A stretch of 64,000 bases of DNA from positions 124,001 to 188,000 of the forward strand of contig RBKR01000014.1 in the NCBI GenBank assembly GCA_004835665.1, written 5' to 3'. This DNA is from Phoma sp. XZ068. Lineage: Eukaryota; Ascomycota; Dothideomycetes; Pleosporales; Didymellaceae. The notes under the pieces were generated by a model. That model was given only the letters and a program-made list of their open reading frames with translations. It had not been told where the DNA came from and made no database searches. Both the position numbers and the translations under genes were made by a program. Below, one piece after another: positions 21,501 to 29,898 of the stretch (within the stretch, counting starts at the first letter, position 1; every line of letters starts with the position of its first letter).

Positions 21501-22302
21501 TGCCGTGTTTCGCCTCCACTGTGTACCAATTTCCAATCCTGACGTCCTTGTCGATGGCCACTCGGACATGGTAGGGGACGTCGTATTCGCGAATGTCTAA
21601 GATGTAATCGCTCGAATCAACAACAGCCGTAAATCGTTTCTCGTGTTCGTAATCGTCGTTGTCGTAAAAGTCCATATCCACATTCCCTGTCGCAACCTCG
21701 GCGTATGTATCCATGGCGTTGACATTCTTCTTGTTCTTCTCCACCACCGGGGCAACAGCTTTGCGGACGGCGAGGAGGTCGTTCACGTTTGCGAAGCTGA
21801 GCTGCAGGAATGTTCGTCGGTAGCCTGTGAGATGGTTGGGCATGGACAAGTCTTCCTTCTCCACCCTCTTGAACGTCTTGACCAGCCCTTCGAACGCGCG
21901 CCGACACCATTCCTCCACCTCCTGCTCCTTTCCCTTCTTCACAGCAAGCAGGAAGTACGGATCATACTCCAGCGTTGCTTTGAATGTGTCGCCGTCCTCG
22001 CCAATGAAGTAGTAGTCCACACCGGCTCTCCCACCAGGAACGTGCTCGTCTTCTATCGCAGTCGACCGCATGTTGACAAGCCACCCGACCTTCTTCTTGC
22101 CGGAATCGAAGCGCGGGAAGCCCATGGCCTCATCGATGCGATTGGCGAGCCGTGTGGACTCGAGTTTCTCATTCTGTGATGTCTGCTCGGTGCTTCGTAG
22201 TGACCCGGCGTCGACTGTTTTCCGCTTGTTGTGCCCATAATTTGACTGGCCGCCTTTGCCAACCCGGCGGAAGGGCTGGCCTGCTCGTCGCGGCGCGCCC
22301 AT
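15583..22302 (-). CDS. pol2: DNA polymerase epsilon catalytic subunit
   Basis: One uninterrupted exon of 2239 codons, close to the family length. It is the leading-strand replicase. The N-terminal half has the 3'-5' proofreading site (YDIET with Asp289 and Glu291; VTYNGDFFDWPF; SVSDAVATYYLY) and the B-family polymerase motifs: motif A DVASMYPNIM, the KVILNSFYGYV helix, and motif C ELDTDGIW. The catalytically dead C-terminal half ends in two zinc modules, CDECTTSRDLDLC/KCENPAC and CGKCKRLRSNE/CACAG; in the family the second binds the small subunit Dpb2 and a cysteine motif in the polymerase half can hold an Fe-S cluster. It is transcribed away from cox20, with a cluster of ACGCG cell-cycle-box cores in the shared promoter. 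No truncation or broken motif is seen. A 6.7-kb intronless gene is unusual in this intron-rich neighbourhood. Confidence 0.97.
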   Translation of the reverse strand: MGAPRRAGQPFRRVGKGGQSNYGHNKRKTVDAGSLRSTEQTSQNEKLESTRLANRIDEAMGFPRFDSGKKKVGWLVNMRSTAIEDEHVPGGRAGVDYYFIGEDGDTFKATLEYDPYFLLAVKKGKEQEVEEWCRRAFEGLVKTFKRVEKEDLSMPNHLTGYRRTFLQLSFANVNDLLAVRKAVAPVVEKNKKNVNAMDTYAEVATGNVDMDFYDNDDYEHEKRFTAVVDSSDYILDIREYDVPYHVRVAIDKDVRIGNWYTVEAKHGIVSMTCIEDRLTPADPVVMAYDIETTKLPLKFPDAVIDQIMMVSYMIDGQGFLITNREIVSEDIQDFEYTPKPEYQGPFMIFNEPDEKALIERFFEHIKEARPTVMVTYNGDFFDWPFVEARASVLGIDMYQEIGFRKNSEDIYQSDYCAHMDAFAWVSRDSYLPQGSRGLKAVTMAKLGYDPDELDPELMTPYASERPQTLAEYSVSDAVATYYLYMKYVHPFIFALCKIIPLGPDDTLRKGTGTLCEMLLMVQAYQKGIVLPNKHQAPKEAFWDGHLLESETYVGGHVESIEAGVFRSDIPYDFAVDPTAIDELVRDLDAALKFSIEVEEKKKLEDITNYEEVKGQIIDKLMQLKNTPNRNERPLIYHLDVASMYPNIMTTNRLQPDSMIQESNCAACDFNRPGKTCDRRMPWAWRGEYLPAKRDEYNMVRNALENERFPGKYANSLTKTFQELTVDEQATLVKKRLTDYSKKIYHKIHDQTTIEREAIICQRENPFYVDTVVNFRDRRYDFKGKQKVWKGKTEELKKAGAPASQIEDAKKMVVLFDSMQLAHKVILNSFYGYVMRKGSRWYSLEMAGVTCLTGARIIQLARSLVERIGRPLELDTDGIWAILPATFPENFAFKMSNGKKLTVSYPCTMLNHLVHEQYTNHQYETLVDPQTFKYEKHSDNTIFFEVDGPYKAMILPTSKEEDKNLKKRYAVFNHDGSLAELKGFEVKRRGELKLIKNFQSQIFKFFLEGTTLEETYGAVANVANRWLDILDTRGATLADEELVDLIVENKSMTKTLEEYGTQKSTAITTAKRLAEFLGEQMVKDKGLNCKYIISSRPRNAPVTERAIPMSIFSAEDSVKRYFLRKWMREDPGEMDIRSILDWDYYRERLASVIQKLITIPAALQKVKNPVPRVPHPDWLAKRIRQKEDKFQQTKMTDMFTKSKKALTTGDANIANNKLSGDFEDFGAPKLSQMKRGVATKMVAKRKEPEPAVPVQTDPYAALPKVMPSITEDYSGWLMYQKQKWKIQRQARKRRRQLFGEKPVDASDAIGTLFRNQAEMLFISTWQLIQLRPTEIPGEVKAFVLIDKKIHTLKIVVPRQLYLNLRSEDLPDVSISGCSVEKVVNHTLPNGHPSIHLFKLQMSEQTYVQEANSISALFNHPSVEGVYEKQVPLNIRAILELGSTCTFDESQKGVLGRGLEQGFDLSSLRKIPSKKLYLADASFSYLYVYHVSSGDRNIYAVFSTSKNDAHIVIQNKSKDSQGMPNVDRIYADALQRRFEDSQGEPWQTAIEYQEEIHFKTTLVTTRRKALLELGDVIKKIKTDEGKPVIVVMQSPNQALLSHDIPMLKDLPILSLHPDESDKQLPPLGWQSFIAKRLVSHYLDLGSWASHLMELARYGDIPLCNLESNDPRFLIDIAYARRLQKERVILWWSGQAKPDHAGYEKDDILGPLETVEMPSINNPGTYSSVCIDLNVRNLAINTILSSSLINDLEGADSVSFNPAAPSYDSANDGTNTIYSDNAFASAGITVLREMVKAWWVEAVSAGNGYSMADVMVQHLVRWVSSPGSFLYDRSLHYYVQMMSKKTLQQLMSDFKRVGSHIVFASPNRLLLQTTKAEVGNAYAYSQYIIKTIKAKPLFQFMDLEIKEYWDYLVWYDAFNYGGRGTATIVEEDAQTLDDIMCWQLASFLPPTLQPVFEQWVLEFIELMHARKRPPPGPDGSTPRATQIPLRPLTIDPDEKTQILPKTFTKGLYKHISTLLRRQHTEILHPELAADYAFPSLPGSHLNLSNPVLQLVKSICQVLSLDRAITLEARLLRKEILHLFEIREFSAEATFANPSASLLVRGIVCDECTTSRDLDLCRDATLLPPITTPSADAPPVALPKWKCENPACLAPYDKLRIEEHLVSDIQRLLLEWCTQDVKCGKCKRLRSNEFMEHCACAGEWVATRDRAEVRRRMDVYARVAGFYGLRMVEGVVGECLEGF

Positions 22303-22777
22303 GTTGTGTGGTGTGTGGAAGGAGAATTAAGAGGTGTAAATGCTGGGATATGCAATTCAGGGTATCATTTGAACAATTGAAAGCGAGGAAACGCGGGGTA
22401 TCAAGGGGCGGCAGCGTGGGTGTGTATTGGGTGGGAGAACAGAGGGACACACGGGCACATCGAAAACACGCTGCACGCGAAGCGCGTTCTCGCGTTCGGC
22501 GCTAGTCTGCTTTGGCTAAAGTGGTTTGTAGGCTCGAGCCGCGCTGCATCAGCCACATCTGGCCGGTCGACGCCACAGGCAGGGAGTGCGCATCATTATT
22601 TCTCTCGGGCCTTTCCGCACCACCACCGAGCTCAGCTCACCACCATCGCCGCAAGCTACCCCGGCCAGCCCAGCCCAGGTATCAATCGACCTGCCCAACG
22701 GTCTACGCGCCTACCTACGCGACTACCTCCACGAGACACGCATTTCACGGTCTTCCAATCCCACACATCAGCCCACC
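22303..22777. promoter_or_regulatory. Bidirectional promoter pol2 / cox20
   Basis: 475 bp between two divergent start codons. It contains four ACGCG/CGCGT cores, three of them within 21 bp (see 22391-22495), and two further CTACGCG copies around 22708-22722 that lie in the likely cox20 leader. Confidence 0.6.
22391..22495. promoter_or_regulatory. MCB-like ACGCG cluster upstream of pol2
   Basis: ACGCG at 22391 and 22475, and its reverse CGCGT at 22483 and 22491. These are the core of the MluI cell-cycle box bound by MBF (Mbp1/Swi6 or Res-type factors), which times replication genes to G1/S in yeasts. None is the full palindrome ACGCGT. Position 90-190 bp upstream of pol2 fits a promoter role. 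Confidence 0.4.
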
Positions 22778-23433
22778 ATGGCCGACGACACACGGCCAAC
22801 CTCCGGCGTGCAGACGACGCAAATCGACAGCCTGCCCCCGCGGCCCCGCGCCCCGGCAAACAGCATGCCCGGCGGCACCGCACACACGGCGGGCGGCGAA
22901 AAGCTCGACGGCGAAGGGCCCTCATACATCGACGCCGTGCGCACGCTGGGACCAGAGTACTACATGAACTTCCACAAGCGGCCGTGCGTGCGAGACTCGC
23001 AGCTGCAGGGTCTCGCCGCTGGTTTCGCGGGCGGGAGTATCGCTGCGATCATTGGAAGTGCGTTGTCTATCCTCTCACCATCTCATACCACATGATATCT
23101 CGTGATATCTCAACGATGCGTGATTACATGCGAGAATAGTACTAACACGACACAGAACCCGTCCTTATATCCTCCAACTGGGCCGTCGCCACCTGGTGCG
23201 GTGTATCCGTCGTCTCGTACCAAGTATGCCAGTACTACCGATCGAAAGAAAAGGCCGGCATCAAGCAAGCGCAGGACCTCATGGAGAAGAAGCGCGCAAA
23301 CATCGAGGCGAAGAAGGAGGCGCGGAGGCGGCAGCGCGAAGAATTCGATCGCCAGGAGGAGCTGCGGCGGAAGGAGGAGGAGCGGAGAAAGACGTGGGGG
23401 TATTGGTATGAGAAGAATGTCAAGTTTTGGTGA
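22778..23433 (+). CDS. cox20: Cox20, cytochrome c oxidase assembly protein
   Basis: Exons 22778-23057 and 23156-23433 (intron 23058-23155, 98 nt, with TACTAAC-type branch site) give 185 residues. The signature NFHKRPCVRDSQLQGLAAGF, two hydrophobic segments (GFAGGSIAAIIG and SSNWAVATWCGVSVVSY) and a charged C-terminal helix identify Cox20/FAM36A. This inner-membrane chaperone handles the Cox2 subunit during its maturation. The C-terminal tail is very rich in Arg, Glu and Lys and looks like a single long helix or coiled coil ending in YWYEKNVKFW. The disordered N-terminal 60 residues are Pro/Gly-rich. Confidence 0.88.
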
Positions 23434-23870
23434 ACCAAACGTCAAGAGGGGGATGCATGGAAGTATCTTGTATGCTGTATGTTGTATGTTGTGAGTGGAA
23501 AGTGATGGATTAAGCGGGGTGCGCTATGTACAGAAGCTGTATAAGTCTGTGATACCTGTATGATAACGTCCGAATGCGTGGACGGAACCGAAATAAATCA
23601 AAAGCAATGTGCCTATTCGCCGGTACGCCGTGGTCCTGTATGCTCCTCCTTGTGGTCATTGTAATCCCGAAGCCAAGGCTCCCTGTTCGTTACGTTGCGT
23701 CGTGAAGTCGTCGTAGTACCATGTCTAGTTCCTTCATGTCGTCCGTAGATGCACTCATTATATTACTTCCATCCTCCTTCTCGCCTCAATCAGTGCTTCT
23801 TGCACATTGGGCTGACTACAGCCTTGGACGCAGAGTACGGTTGTTATTCTCTTGCGAGTCAACACCTGGC
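23434..23870. other. Convergent 3' intergenic
   Basis: About 440 bases between cox20 and the convergent uncharacterised gene. Short open frames only; no recognisable element. Confidence 0.5.
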
Positions 23871-24794
23871 TCATACAGCGAACTGCACCTTTCGTCTGGG
23901 CACCTCGACAGCTTGTGCCGGCACCTCTCTCTCTATCGTCGATTCTCTCGATGCGTGGGGCCGTGCAATGACGCCACGATGTCTTCGTTGGCTGCGCTTT
24001 GCCCTAGCCTCGCGAGTCTCTCGAGCCTTCCATTCTGAAAGCTGCTGTTTCCTTCTCTGCGCACGCTGGTACGCGATCGCTGGAGTTGGCTTAAATCCAA
24101 TCCCATTCAGGCCGGTCCCGTCGTCGTCTGGATCATTGGCGGGACCGGTGAGGTGGCCCGTGATCTCGTCGTCCTGCCACGTGAGGGCTGAGAGCGGGGG
24201 CGATGGAGGCATCTTTCGTGGCCGTGACTTTGACGGCGAGTGGTTGTTCGATGTCGATGCTTGACTATCCTGCGTGCTGAACGACGTTTGTGGCGGCGAT
24301 GTGCCACCAGATGACGAGACGAAAGTGGTGGGTTGCGCAAAAGCGGCAATGTCTGTCACGATGCGGGGTCGCGGGGCTTGAGGTGTCTCCGGGATCTCTC
24401 GAGCAGCATCCAGCGTGGGTTCGAAAGAGAGGGTGTCCAAAATGGTGACCTTTTTACGGGGCTGCCCATTCGTCTGTGCCGTATGTGTGCTGGAAGCCTC
24501 GTCGTCCCCGCCGACAGCGCCCAGCTTCGGCTTCTTGCGTATCACATCGTCGGTGGGCGTCAGCGGTGACATGGGAATGGCCGCAGTCGCGATGAGGGTC
24601 ATGCCTCGCAGCTGGTCGGCGACTGCATTTCTGGGGCTGTCCGGGCCCGACGACGGTGCGGGACTGTCTCGTCGCGGTGGGCGTGGTGGGGTTCGAGCGG
24701 GTCGAAGAGCCAGGGCCGTGTTGAGCAGCGGCGTCTGCTGGGGCTGGTCGCGCTTGCGCTTCGGCGAGGGGTGAGCGAGCTGCATCGGTGGCAT
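23871..24794 (-). CDS. Uncharacterised disordered fungal protein
   Basis: A 307-residue product from the ATG at 24794; an ATG at 24884 in the same frame would add 30 residues, and the open frame beyond that has no ATG. I do not recognise a named family. The N-terminus is basic and NLS-like (PSPKRKRDQ). The middle is Pro/Ser/Thr-rich with several SP/TP sites, including TPPRPPRRDSPAP and IPMSPLTPTDD, that look like proline-directed kinase targets. The ordered-looking part is near the C-terminus: WQDDEITGHL, then DPDDDGTGLNGIGFKPTPA and an Arg/Lys/Glu-rich helix (AYQRAQRRKQQLSEWKAR). No catalytic motif is seen. A nuclear regulatory protein is a guess from composition only. Confidence 0.65.
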   Translation of the reverse strand: MPPMQLAHPSPKRKRDQPQQTPLLNTALALRPARTPPRPPRRDSPAPSSGPDSPRNAVADQLRGMTLIATAAIPMSPLTPTDDVIRKKPKLGAVGGDDEASSTHTAQTNGQPRKKVTILDTLSFEPTLDAAREIPETPQAPRPRIVTDIAAFAQPTTFVSSSGGTSPPQTSFSTQDSQASTSNNHSPSKSRPRKMPPSPPLSALTWQDDEITGHLTGPANDPDDDGTGLNGIGFKPTPAIAYQRAQRRKQQLSEWKARETREARAKRSQRRHRGVIARPHASRESTIEREVPAQAVEVPRRKVQFAV

Positions 24795-24926
24795 TTCGCC
24801 GGCTGTGGCCTTTACATGAGGGCGACAGGCAGGGCTGGTGCGGTTATAGAGGTGCCGCGCGTGTTGTTGTTGACTGGTCAGCATGCTGCCGTTTGCCCAT
24901 GATCGCTGTTCGCGAGAGTGGGGCAC

Positions 24927-25340
24927 GGCACAGGCCCTTTGTTGCCGGTAGGGCTGAACATCCCTGCGTCTCCATTACATCGCTGGACGCGGTGCGGAGA
25001 AGATCGCCTCGTCACTGGTGGACGTGAACTGTCACCTTGCTGTCACTGTCTGTCACTGTCTGTCACCGTCCCGGCATCTTATAGACGACTGATCATGTAC
25101 AATTGTCCTCGGACCCGCCGTTTGCACCGTGCTTCCTGCCCCTGCTTGCTGCCTGCTCATAGCGTCGAATGACTCGTCCAACATCATGACCATGTCCGTG
25201 ACTTCACCACCACCTAAAAGTGATTCCTGTGGACCAGCGGCAACCTCACTGCACATATCAGGTTACAAGTCCTCTCTCATTCTCATTAGACTCAGCTGGC
25301 CAGTACTTCATCCCGTACGCTATTCGCACCTGCAGCCACC
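24927..25340. other. Intergenic upstream of PARG
   Basis: Promoter space between two divergent genes. A GTCACTGTCT repeat occurs near 25040. No gene is seen. Confidence 0.45.
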
Positions 25341-26585
25341 ATGCAGCAAAGCTCCATCACGGGCTTCTTCAAAAAGGCCCCTCGACCAAACGCCCCTCGA
25401 AGAGAGGAAAGCAGATCAGACAACGAGCGACAAGAACGGAGATCCCACCCATACCCATCTCGCGGCAGCAGCTCACATCGAGGCACGCGTGGCCAGCATC
25501 GAGGCGGCAACAGGCCGCGCAATATCGAGCTCAAAAAAGTAGCAGAAGAAACAAAAAAGGTCCTCCCAGCTGTCCTCCAATCTCTCCCTGGCTTTGGAGC
25601 TAGTATCTCTTCCGTCAATGACCTGAATGGACTCGCACTGCTTGACGCTCAAAACTGCCCCAAACATACCCTTCCCCACGGAGACAAGGACGCTGGCAAA
25701 GCAGGCACCAGAATACGCGTTCTGGACAAAGACTCCTTCGACGCGGCAATCGAGCTCCAGCCAAACTACAAAGCTCACATGCACTTGAGCAATTCTCCAG
25801 CAGCGGCATCCGCCCCATCAAAAAGCAAACATGACGATACTCCAGCCGCAGACGAAGAGATGGATTTGGATGGCCTTCCCCTGAACCAGCCCCAACCTCC
25901 AATACAACCCTGGGACCTCTCCGCCAAACCACGGCAGCAAAACAAATCCCAACCAATCCCCACTACCGCCCATCACACCCCCAAACCCGTCGCCGTCCTC
26001 AACCTCGCCTCCGAGCGCCACGCCGGCGGCGGCTGGCAAAACGGCGCCATGGCCCAAGAAGAAGCCCTCTGCTACCGCTCCTCCCTCTACCTCTCCCTGC
26101 ACAAATCCTACTACCCGCTCCCCTCCCTCAGCGTAATCCACACGCCCTCGGTCCTGATAATCCGCTCCGCCACATCAGCCGGCCACACACTATACACCAC
26201 CCCGGCCTCCGACCTCCCCGTCACATCTGTAATCAGCGTCGCTGCCCTCCGACACCCAGCGCTCACCGACGACAGCAAGAAATTCAAGAGCGCAGGCCAG
26301 CGCGCCGAAACGAAGAGGAAGATTCGAATCAGCCTAAGAGTAGCGGCGAGTAAAGGGCATACGAAATTAGTGCTAGGAGCGCTGGGATGCGGTGTTTTTG
26401 CCAATCCGCCGACGGACGTGGCAGAGTGTTTTCTCGAGGTGTTTAGGGAGGTGGAGTTCCAGGGGGGTTGGTGGGAGGATGTGGTGTTTGCGGTTATGGA
26501 TAATGCGAAGGGAGGAGAAGGGGGGAAGGATGGGACGGGGAATTTTGGCATGTTTTGGAGGGTGCTTGATGGGGAGGTTGTTTGA
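25341..26585 (+). CDS. Microbial-type poly(ADP-ribose) glycohydrolase with PIP box
   Basis: A single exon of 414 residues. The C-terminal half is the bacterial/fungal-type PARG macrodomain (formerly DUF2263): PVAVLNLASERHAGGGW and the signature GGG (229-231) followed after seven residues by QEE (239-241), whose two glutamates are the catalytic pair. The enzyme cleaves ribose-ribose bonds in poly(ADP-ribose). The N-terminus, MQQSSITGFFKKAP, contains QSSITGFF (residues 3-10), an exact Q-x-x-I-x-x-F-F PCNA-interacting box followed by basic residues. It is placed like those of DNA ligase I and RFC1, at the extreme N-terminus. A disordered basic linker (about 15-65) follows. The inferred role is removal of ADP-ribose chains at replication or repair sites. 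The PIP function is a prediction. Confidence 0.88.
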   Translation: MQQSSITGFFKKAPRPNAPRREESRSDNERQERRSHPYPSRGSSSHRGTRGQHRGGNRPRNIELKKVAEETKKVLPAVLQSLPGFGASISSVNDLNGLALLDAQNCPKHTLPHGDKDAGKAGTRIRVLDKDSFDAAIELQPNYKAHMHLSNSPAAASAPSKSKHDDTPAADEEMDLDGLPLNQPQPPIQPWDLSAKPRQQNKSQPIPTTAHHTPKPVAVLNLASERHAGGGWQNGAMAQEEALCYRSSLYLSLHKSYYPLPSLSVIHTPSVLIIRSATSAGHTLYTTPASDLPVTSVISVAALRHPALTDDSKKFKSAGQRAETKRKIRISLRVAASKGHTKLVLGALGCGVFANPPTDVAECFLEVFREVEFQGGWWEDVVFAVMDNAKGGEGGKDGTGNFGMFWRVLDGEVV

Positions 26586-26796
26586 GGAGGTGTCAAGAGG
26601 GACCGCAGTCGTTGGTAGTCAAATGATATGGTATAAACAGTACAATACAATACAATACACTACAACACTAAACTATTTTTCCAACATGCCATGCCAACAG
26701 GGTATCTGCAGTTCTAACAAACCGCCTTTCCACTCTCCACACGAACTCAAACTCAATCCCAAAACACCAACAAATGCACCACATACCACAGAATTT

Positions 26797-28226
26797 TCAC
26801 ACCATCTTCTCCGCACTAACACTCCTCTTCATCCCCCACGCATCCTCCACACTCGCACTCCTCACATCCTTCTTGTACCCCCCCTCGCTCTCCCCCCCAC
26901 TACTCGCATTATCAATGCATATCTCCCGCTGCACATGAATCGTATGCAACTCTACCTCGTCGTCGCACTCGTTCGCTTCGTCCCGCGTCTTATGCAGCAC
27001 CCGTCTGCTCTGGGACCGACTCCGCGCTGGGTGTGTTGCCCGCCCGCTGCGAATCTCCGTTGTTACTGTGCCCGGGAGTTTGGCGGCTGGGGCACCAGGC
27101 GAGGGCCATTTAGGCGGCGCGGAGTGCTGGCGCTCGAGCGGCTGGACGTCAATGTCTGCAGTGTCTTTGGCGTCGCGGGGGGTAACAGCTTGGCTTGTTG
27201 AGGCTTGTGACGGCTGGGCTGTCGGCGGGCGCTTGCTGTCGTCGAGGGTGTTGTTGCGGCTTGCGTGGGCGGAGGCGGTGGCGTAGGCGTTGGTGGGCTT
27301 GTCGTGCGTTGTTACCCAGTGGAGGACTAGCACGCAGAAGAGTATGTCGGCGTTGCAGCACATGAGGCAGATCCAGCCTGGTTCGCCGCGGAGGACCATG
27401 AGGATGGTGAGGTTGGCGACGCTGGTGGTGAGGGTTGCGAGGGAGCCGATGAGGGAGCGGAAGGCCATGCGGTTGAGCTTTGGGTTGGCGTTGTTTTGGT
27501 ACGACCAGAGTTCTGAGCGTGTTAGTATATGCTGTGGATCATAGACTAAGGGGGACAAACGTCGTAGAGGGAGAATGAAGAGCAGTGTCAAGTAGATGTT
27601 GACGACGACTTCGAATGTGATCAGCGGGAGCATGGCAATCTTCTGCATGCCGATGATGCACACGCCCTTTTCGTTGATGTATGTGATGCGGTAGATGAAG
27701 TTCATGATGACGAAGATGGTGTACGGGAGCATCATGAACAGGCAGTTGAACAGCCACAGCTTCGTCTTCAAACGGGGCTTCCATGCTCCACGTACGATAT
27801 ACGCTCGCTCCACGAGGAAGTAGTAGATCAGGATCTTGGTCGTCATGTAGCATACCAGGCAGAGGAGGATTCCGCCTTCGCACACGGCACGTGAGGAGTT
27901 GATGCCCAGGCCATGGACAATGATCGACGTTGTGAGGACGAAGAGCGTTGAATCAACGTAGATGATGAGTATGACTGTGAGACTTAGAAGAGGGCTGGTA
28001 GTGTGAATCGTGTGGAACTTACGCCAGATAGCAAGAGGCAGTGTTCTCCAGTTCTTCATCCATGATGTTCGTCTCGCTACCCATCGTCAGTCGGTACTCT
28101 CCAACAACAGCACATGTGATATTTACTGAAACACACACAAAGCACTCCAAACGTAGCCATCTGGAGCAAAATACTGACAATCTGACCTGGAGTCGGCACC
28201 ACAGCCGGAACGTAGTCCAACGCCAT
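26797..28226 (-). CDS. Seven-TM-like fungal integral membrane protein
   Basis: Four exons, 28226-28127, 28076-28023, 27974-27561 and 27512-26797, give 427 residues. The N-terminal 270 residues hold about seven hydrophobic segments, among them IVSILLQMATFGVLCVCF, LILIIYVDSTLFVLTTSII and ILFCVLVLHWV. The last 150 residues are a cytosolic-looking Ser/Pro/Arg-rich tail. The family is widespread in Pezizomycotina but I know no assigned function; a GPCR-like fold is possible. Splicing is supported by phase, GT-AG ends and a TACTAAC branch point before the third acceptor. Introns two and three are each exactly 48 nt and free of stops, so retention would insert 16 residues without shifting the frame. 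Confidence 0.72.
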
Positions 28227-29454
28227 TCTGAGTCGTGTGCGATCCAAGCTCAGCCTCACAGTATCAGACAAACACCTAGGATCCCAGTGCTTCCCGAGAT
28301 GTCAGATCGCCCGTGGATGTATGACATAGAATATGCAGAGCAAGAATCAAAATCGTACGATAATTCAGGAACACGAGCTATCGGACAGGCCTTTCAAGGC
28401 TTTTTCAATCCCTCCCGATATGCACCTCATCTCTCAGCTGCCACACTGATGGGGCACCTCATCGCGTGGCTGCACAACTATCCCACGATCGGCACAGTGC
28501 CATTGTGATTGCCAATGCGCTGGCTGATGCACGAATGTGCGGAGATGCACAGCGGGATACTGCTATTCGCCGGGGAGCACAATTGACAGGGGACAGCTTG
28601 AAGCCACGCGAAAGCCAAACACCGGGTTGATCGCTAGGGCAGATCAGCCGCGGGGGCGTTCGGTATCGAGAGCCGTTCCCGTGGTTTTTCCGGAGATGTG
28701 TGGCAGAGGAGAGTTTTGTTGACGGGTGCCTGGAAGGTCATCGGTCAAAGGCTAAAGGCGCCTGGCACACATCCGCGTCCCGCGTGCCTGCGGGACGATA
28801 TTCGGCTATGTACACAACGTGGAGCCGAATGGGGTTACATGTGCGGTTTCTTTTCCACTGCACAAGGAAGCCCAGATATTCGAAAACTATACTGCCCGAG
28901 TGAACGACGATCTTACGTGCAGCTCGTCGCGAGGACGGGTCAAGGATGATGGCGTCTTCCGAATCGTCCAGGGACGGGAGGTGGGCCGAACACGAGCTGC
29001 AATCGACAATATTAGAGAATGACGGATCTCTTATCGCGCCCATCTCAGGCAGACTACAACTGCAGCCGGGCGTTGGTCAAATACGGTCCGAAAGCAACTC
29101 TGTTGTTTACAAATAGTCGAGAACTAAGTCGCAGCCTTGCTTTTGTGGCGTATCTCCACTCTGCCGTGCTGCAAAGAGTAACGATATTACTGCATCTAGT
29201 TTAGTGTTGCCGCGCTTCCGGAGATCGGCGCAGGCTTGTTCGCAGCCAGGGCTGTCCACAAGGTACATGTGTACCAGAGTTGTGCGAGCGATCTGTGCAT
29301 ATACGGTCACACCATGGAAAGTACCTTGGTTCGCCCCCTCAATGGTATAATTTGCCTTGAAGAAGATCCCATGGTATTTGTGTTTGCGAATGCATTCAGG
29401 AAGAGGTCGTGCGGAGGCCCCGATCAAAGATGCTGCTCGAGTCAAGCACAAGAT
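28227..29454. other. Intergenic, no recognisable gene
   Basis: About 1.2 kb upstream of the membrane-protein gene. A 69-codon ATG frame at 28299-28508 shows no family resemblance. No repeats or RNA genes are recognised. Confidence 0.5.
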
Positions 29455-29898
29455 TGGCGAGTATTGATCGAGAACAGGCGCAGGGACCGTGAGGGTGAAT
29501 GCCTAGATTCTTTGGAGGATATGACAAAGTTTGGAAATTTTGGGGATTGAACGGCCACGCAAGTATGTCTCGCATTCTGCTGTATGCTTCACGGAGCCTC
29601 CGAGGTGCATATTCGAGAGCAGGCGCAGGGTCCATGAACAGGGCGAGTGCCCAGACTGATGCGCAGTGCTTGACAAAGTTTGGGGACTAAACAACCACGC
29701 AGCAATGTCTCGCAATGTATCCGTCAGCTTCATTGAGCCTCTGAGATACACATTCAAGAACAAACGCAGGGTTCATGAACAGGGCGAGTACGTTGATGGT
29801 TTGGACGGTGACAAAGTTCAGGGATTGAACAACCGCGCAACAATGTCCGCATTCTATCTGTATATTTCTCTGACCCTTGAAGATGCATATCCCAACTC
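29455..29898. repeat. Degenerate ~140-bp tandem repeat
   Basis: A unit starting GACAAAGTT recurs at 29523, 29672 and 29810 (periods 149 and 138 bp), with a partial copy before it. Shared landmarks, in the same order, are GACAAAGTTTGG, a GATTGAAC/GACTAAAC box, AACCACGCA, AATGTC(T)CGCA, and CGCAGGGTTCATGAACAGGGCGAG. Copies two and three stay open together on the + strand and encode related peptides (DKVWGLNNHAAMSR / DKVQGLNNRATMS). Copy one is in another frame. It may be a decayed minisatellite or a relic of a repeat-protein gene. It abuts the 3' end of tsr3. Confidence 0.7.

Noticed and set aside
24885..24926. Longer N-terminus for the protein at 23871-24794
   Set aside because: The open frame begins with GTG. 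The ATG at 24884 is possible, but residues before the ATG at 24794 look unconstrained.
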